Positions 62,123 to 64,000 of a stretch of 64,000 bases of DNA are shown here, in pieces; positions within the stretch are counted from its first letter, which is position 1, and every line of letters starts with the position of its first letter. Made by a program: the position numbers and the translations under genes. The DNA lies in assembly GCA_003260075.1 (NCBI GenBank), contig QLIY01000008.1, positions 248,001 through 312,000 of the forward strand, written 5' to 3'. The notes beneath the pieces are model-generated. The model was not told where the DNA came from. It made no database searches and saw only the letters and a program-made list of their open reading frames with translations. The stretch comes from Phallusia mammillata (Eukaryota > Chordata > Ascidiacea > Phlebobranchia > Ascidiidae).

Positions 62123-62703
62123 TGTACCTGACATGCATAGTAGTATTTATATACTATACTCGATATTAGCACAAGCTTATTACATGTCTTTGACACTATT
62201 GCTTTAATATAATTCTTAAGGAAAAAAATAATAATTTGTAACGAAAAATATAATTCTTAAGGTATAACATAATACAAAATCATTTTTTTAATCATAGAAA
62301 TATAATAAAAACCAACTATACCCTGGTATTTGGTTATAGTTTCTAATAAAATACTTAAATTATAAAAAAACGGAAAGTCATGTTTTACCATTAATGATGC
62401 TTTTTTGTCAAAAATGTACAAATTATGACAAACTAGGTATGTTTTGGTTGTGAGGCTATTTTTAACTGGGACTGTCGACAACAATTGAGTGTACTTATTC
62501 CACCGTGACTGTTTTCGTTCCAGATCATTGCGCCCAACACGGAATGGGTAACTTTCGAGGAGTTTCACTGGCACGCTCAACCGGAGTGCTTCAAATGTAC
62601 AGAATGCTCCAAATCACTTGTAGGAAAACCGTGCATTCCAAAGGGCGAGATGGTATTCTGCTGTTCACAATGCAAGCGAGCGAAAATACCACCTGGACAG
62701 TGA
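50890..62703 (+). CDS. TES: Testin (PET + three LIM domains) with a long proline-rich linker
   Basis: Testin is a focal-adhesion and actin-associated scaffold. Eight exons give 518 residues in frame: 50890-50928, 51184-51269, 51563-52088, 52366-52464 (or its copy 52707-52805), 54557-54787, 56547-56762, 60059-60238, 62524-62703. An N-terminal Cys-rich segment ([11 protein letters not shown], then [15 protein letters not shown]) is as in vertebrate testin. Exon 51563-52088 adds a Pro/Ala/Glu-rich linker. The PET domain follows ([38 protein letters not shown]). LIM1 is in 56547-56762 ([18 protein letters not shown]), LIM2 in 60059-60238 ([17 protein letters not shown]) and LIM3 in 62524-62703 ([13 protein letters not shown]). 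Human testin is 421 residues; the extra length is the linker. There is no C-terminal prenylation box (ends RAKIPPGQ), which argues against Prickle. ATG context is GCGATGG. Confidence 0.95.
52280..52980. repeat. Direct duplication of TES exon 4 and flanks, joined by a C run
   Basis: 52280-52620 repeats from 52631 with ten C (52621-52630) between. Both copies contain the same 99-base exon with intact splice sites, and the left part of a hAT-like element. The first copy stops inside that element; the second continues. Confidence 0.88.
52919..53112. mobile_element. hAT-like MITE with degenerate right end
   Basis: Starts CAGGGGTCGGCAACC; GGACCGG motifs recur at both ends. The right end is decayed (GGCACCGACCACAA). 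Possible 8-base flanks AGCTAGAG and TGCTATAG match 6 of 8. A truncated copy lies at 52577-52620. Confidence 0.55.
54829..56260. repeat. 700-bp direct duplication in a TES intron, joined by a C run
   Basis: 54829-55538 and 55549-56260 are about 97% alike, separated by C only (55539-55548). Both begin just after the PET exon 54557-54787. The intervals contain a SINE-tail-like GGCCTGGCGTCGATATATTT but no coding sequence. Confidence 0.88.
56763..60058. other. Large TES intron between LIM1 and LIM2
   Basis: 3.3 kb with no supportable gene. 57845-58025 repeats as 58036-58215 around a C run (58026-58035). A SINE-head fragment (GGGATCAACCCTGAAGCGTC) sits near 58405. The remaining sequence shows nothing recognisable. 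Confidence 0.55.
60158..60350 (+). repeat. Partial duplication of TES LIM2 exon 3' end, joined by a C run
   Basis: The last 81 bases of the LIM2 exon plus donor (60158-60245) recur at 60268-60350, with 11 C (60257-60267) between. The second copy has one substitution (AAA to AAG) and its own donor GTAAGCAAAT, which may be the true intron start. It lacks an acceptor and so is not a usable exon. Confidence 0.85.
60351..62523. other. TES intron between LIM2 and LIM3
   Basis: 2.2 kb, no gene recognised. Contains a 28-base C run (62092-62119). Several short ORFs here have no domain signature and are not called. Confidence 0.5.
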
Positions 62704-63037
62704 TGATAGAGTCGTATTATTGAGAATTCGTTCTTGCATTTTGCAAACGCGGCTGCTTGTGTTAAAGTGTAACCGCAGTCGCCGCGTATTATATCTTTAA
62801 AGGAAAGTGTGGCGAATATTTTTGCGCGTTTCGGTTTTCCCCTGCAAGCTTGACCTAAAAGTGATACCACTTGCCTTTAATCGCTTTCGCGTCGTAAATA
62901 TTAACCCATGTCGTTGCAATTTCATGTTTGACATTCCTGTCTATAGCGGGCGCGAGAATGGCGCCTTACTTTGACCGCTAGGTGGTGAACTTCGCCACTG
63001 GGGACTTCCCCAATATTACGAGCCTTTTCTGCAGCAT

Positions 63038-63043
63038 AATAAA
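63038..63043 (+). promoter_or_regulatory. Candidate poly(A) signal for TES
   Basis: AATAAA 335 bases after the TES stop codon, the first one seen on the plus strand. Assignment is by position. Confidence 0.45.
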
Positions 63044-64000
63044 CGGCGTGTGCCATAAACATGTTTCACGTTTAGTTTTTTGTCCCACATGCATTTGATG
63101 TTGTTTAACCTGTTTTGCATTTGTTTTAAATCCAACACTTTTTTTCGAATCTGATTATAGCCGATAGTTTTTCTGAGATCAAAACTTTATGTACATTTTG
63201 CAACATACTGGGGAAAAAACGTGATTGTAGCCATATTGGTTTTGACAAAATCAAGTTATCTTTCTTCGGACCTACAGAGTTTAGCTTGTGTTAATGCAAA
63301 AAAAAGCAAGAACATGTTTCTACATTTCAGCAACTTATTTAACGTTCATGTTTCATCGTGTCATTTCACTACAAGTATATCATTTCATCGTCACTTTACG
63401 TTTCTAGCTTATCACACCGCTTCACGACGGTTTTAAATCCATCTTTTGGGGTGACAGTTTTAATAAAACAGACTTGATTCAGGCTAGACTTCACACTGGG
63501 CCACATTAGTGCCGCAATTTCATAGAAATAATTTAAGAGTTTCGGGCGTTTTTTGCAAAACATCTTTTCATGAAAAAACTAATTCTTATTTTATGAAATG
63601 AAACAGCATCATTTTTGTTGCAACATTTGGATACGAACACTGCCCCCCCCCCAGTTTCGGGCGTTTTTTGCAAAACATCTTTTCATGAAAAAACTAATTC
63701 GTATTTTATGAAATGAAACAGCATTATTTTTGTTGCAACATTTGGATACGAATACTACCCCCCCCCCCCCCCCCCCCCCCCTTTTAATCACATTCCTTAT
63801 TATGACCAAACAATTGTGTTCTGTTTTTTGTGCAAAACTAATTTCAAGTGCTCCGTACAACTTTCACGTAGCACGCAGAGGCACATGTACTTTAGCGCCG
63901 CATGTGGAAGGCCGTCCAAACGTTCTCGTATTATTCCGTCGCCTAATTTATAACCTGAGCCGATTTCTTTTGTTTGTTTATTGTATTATCTCCTTGTACT
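63044..64000. other. Right-hand flank with duplication and C runs
   Basis: 63535-63642 repeats as 63653-63757 around a C run (63643-63652); the second copy ends at a 24-base C run (63758-63781). No gene is recognised to the right edge. Confidence 0.6.

Noticed and set aside
50890..62703. Prickle rather than testin
   Set aside because: The N-terminal CLKC...KICRNCKC segment matches testin, and the C-terminus ends soon after LIM3 without a prenylation box.

Overview
The window is animal nuclear DNA: AT-rich and intron-dense, with short introns and no prokaryotic features. Proteins read by splicing exons by eye match vertebrate families closely (ATRX, C15orf61, ENPP, SRP68, testin). Compact introns, many short DNA transposons and apparently high allelic divergence suggest an invertebrate deuterostome. 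An ascidian tunicate is my best guess, but this is inference.

Layout, left to right. (1) 70-7849, minus: N-terminal 657 codons of an ATRX/XNP chromatin remodeller in 13 exons, cut by the left edge. (2) 8320-8778, minus: an intact single-exon C15orf61 orthologue, followed by a broken second copy and an N gap. (3) 12041-27254, minus: ENPP-A, a secreted ectonucleotide pyrophosphatase/phosphodiesterase with seven somatomedin-B domains. (4) 29839-43281, minus: ENPP-B, its tandem paralogue with four somatomedin-B domains and a hydrophobic C-terminus. (5) 44375-49055, minus: SRP68, the signal recognition particle subunit. (6) 50890-62703, plus: testin (TES), with PET and three LIM domains, divergent from SRP68.

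The genes do not form a pathway. Only ENPP-A and ENPP-B are related: ten consecutive core exons have identical lengths and phases, so they arose by tandem duplication. Reading frame is preserved across all exons of ENPP-B (990 codons), SRP68 (652 codons) and TES (519 codons), which supports the splice models.

The introns and spacers hold many non-autonomous hAT-like elements (15-bp terminal inverted repeats, 8-bp target duplications), tRNA-derived SINE-like repeats, a 460-bp near-perfect palindrome and G/C homopolymers. The most striking pattern is 16 short G or C runs of 10-11 bases, each lying exactly between two copies of the same local sequence. The only N gap has the same arrangement. 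These are most likely unmerged haplotype overlaps whose gaps were filled with homopolymer. Several break exons (ENPP-A, TES LIM2, the C15orf61 second copy). No wholly new system was found; the best biological leads are the expanded ENPP somatomedin-B arrays, the proline-rich testin linker and an ATRX that appears to lack the ADD domain.
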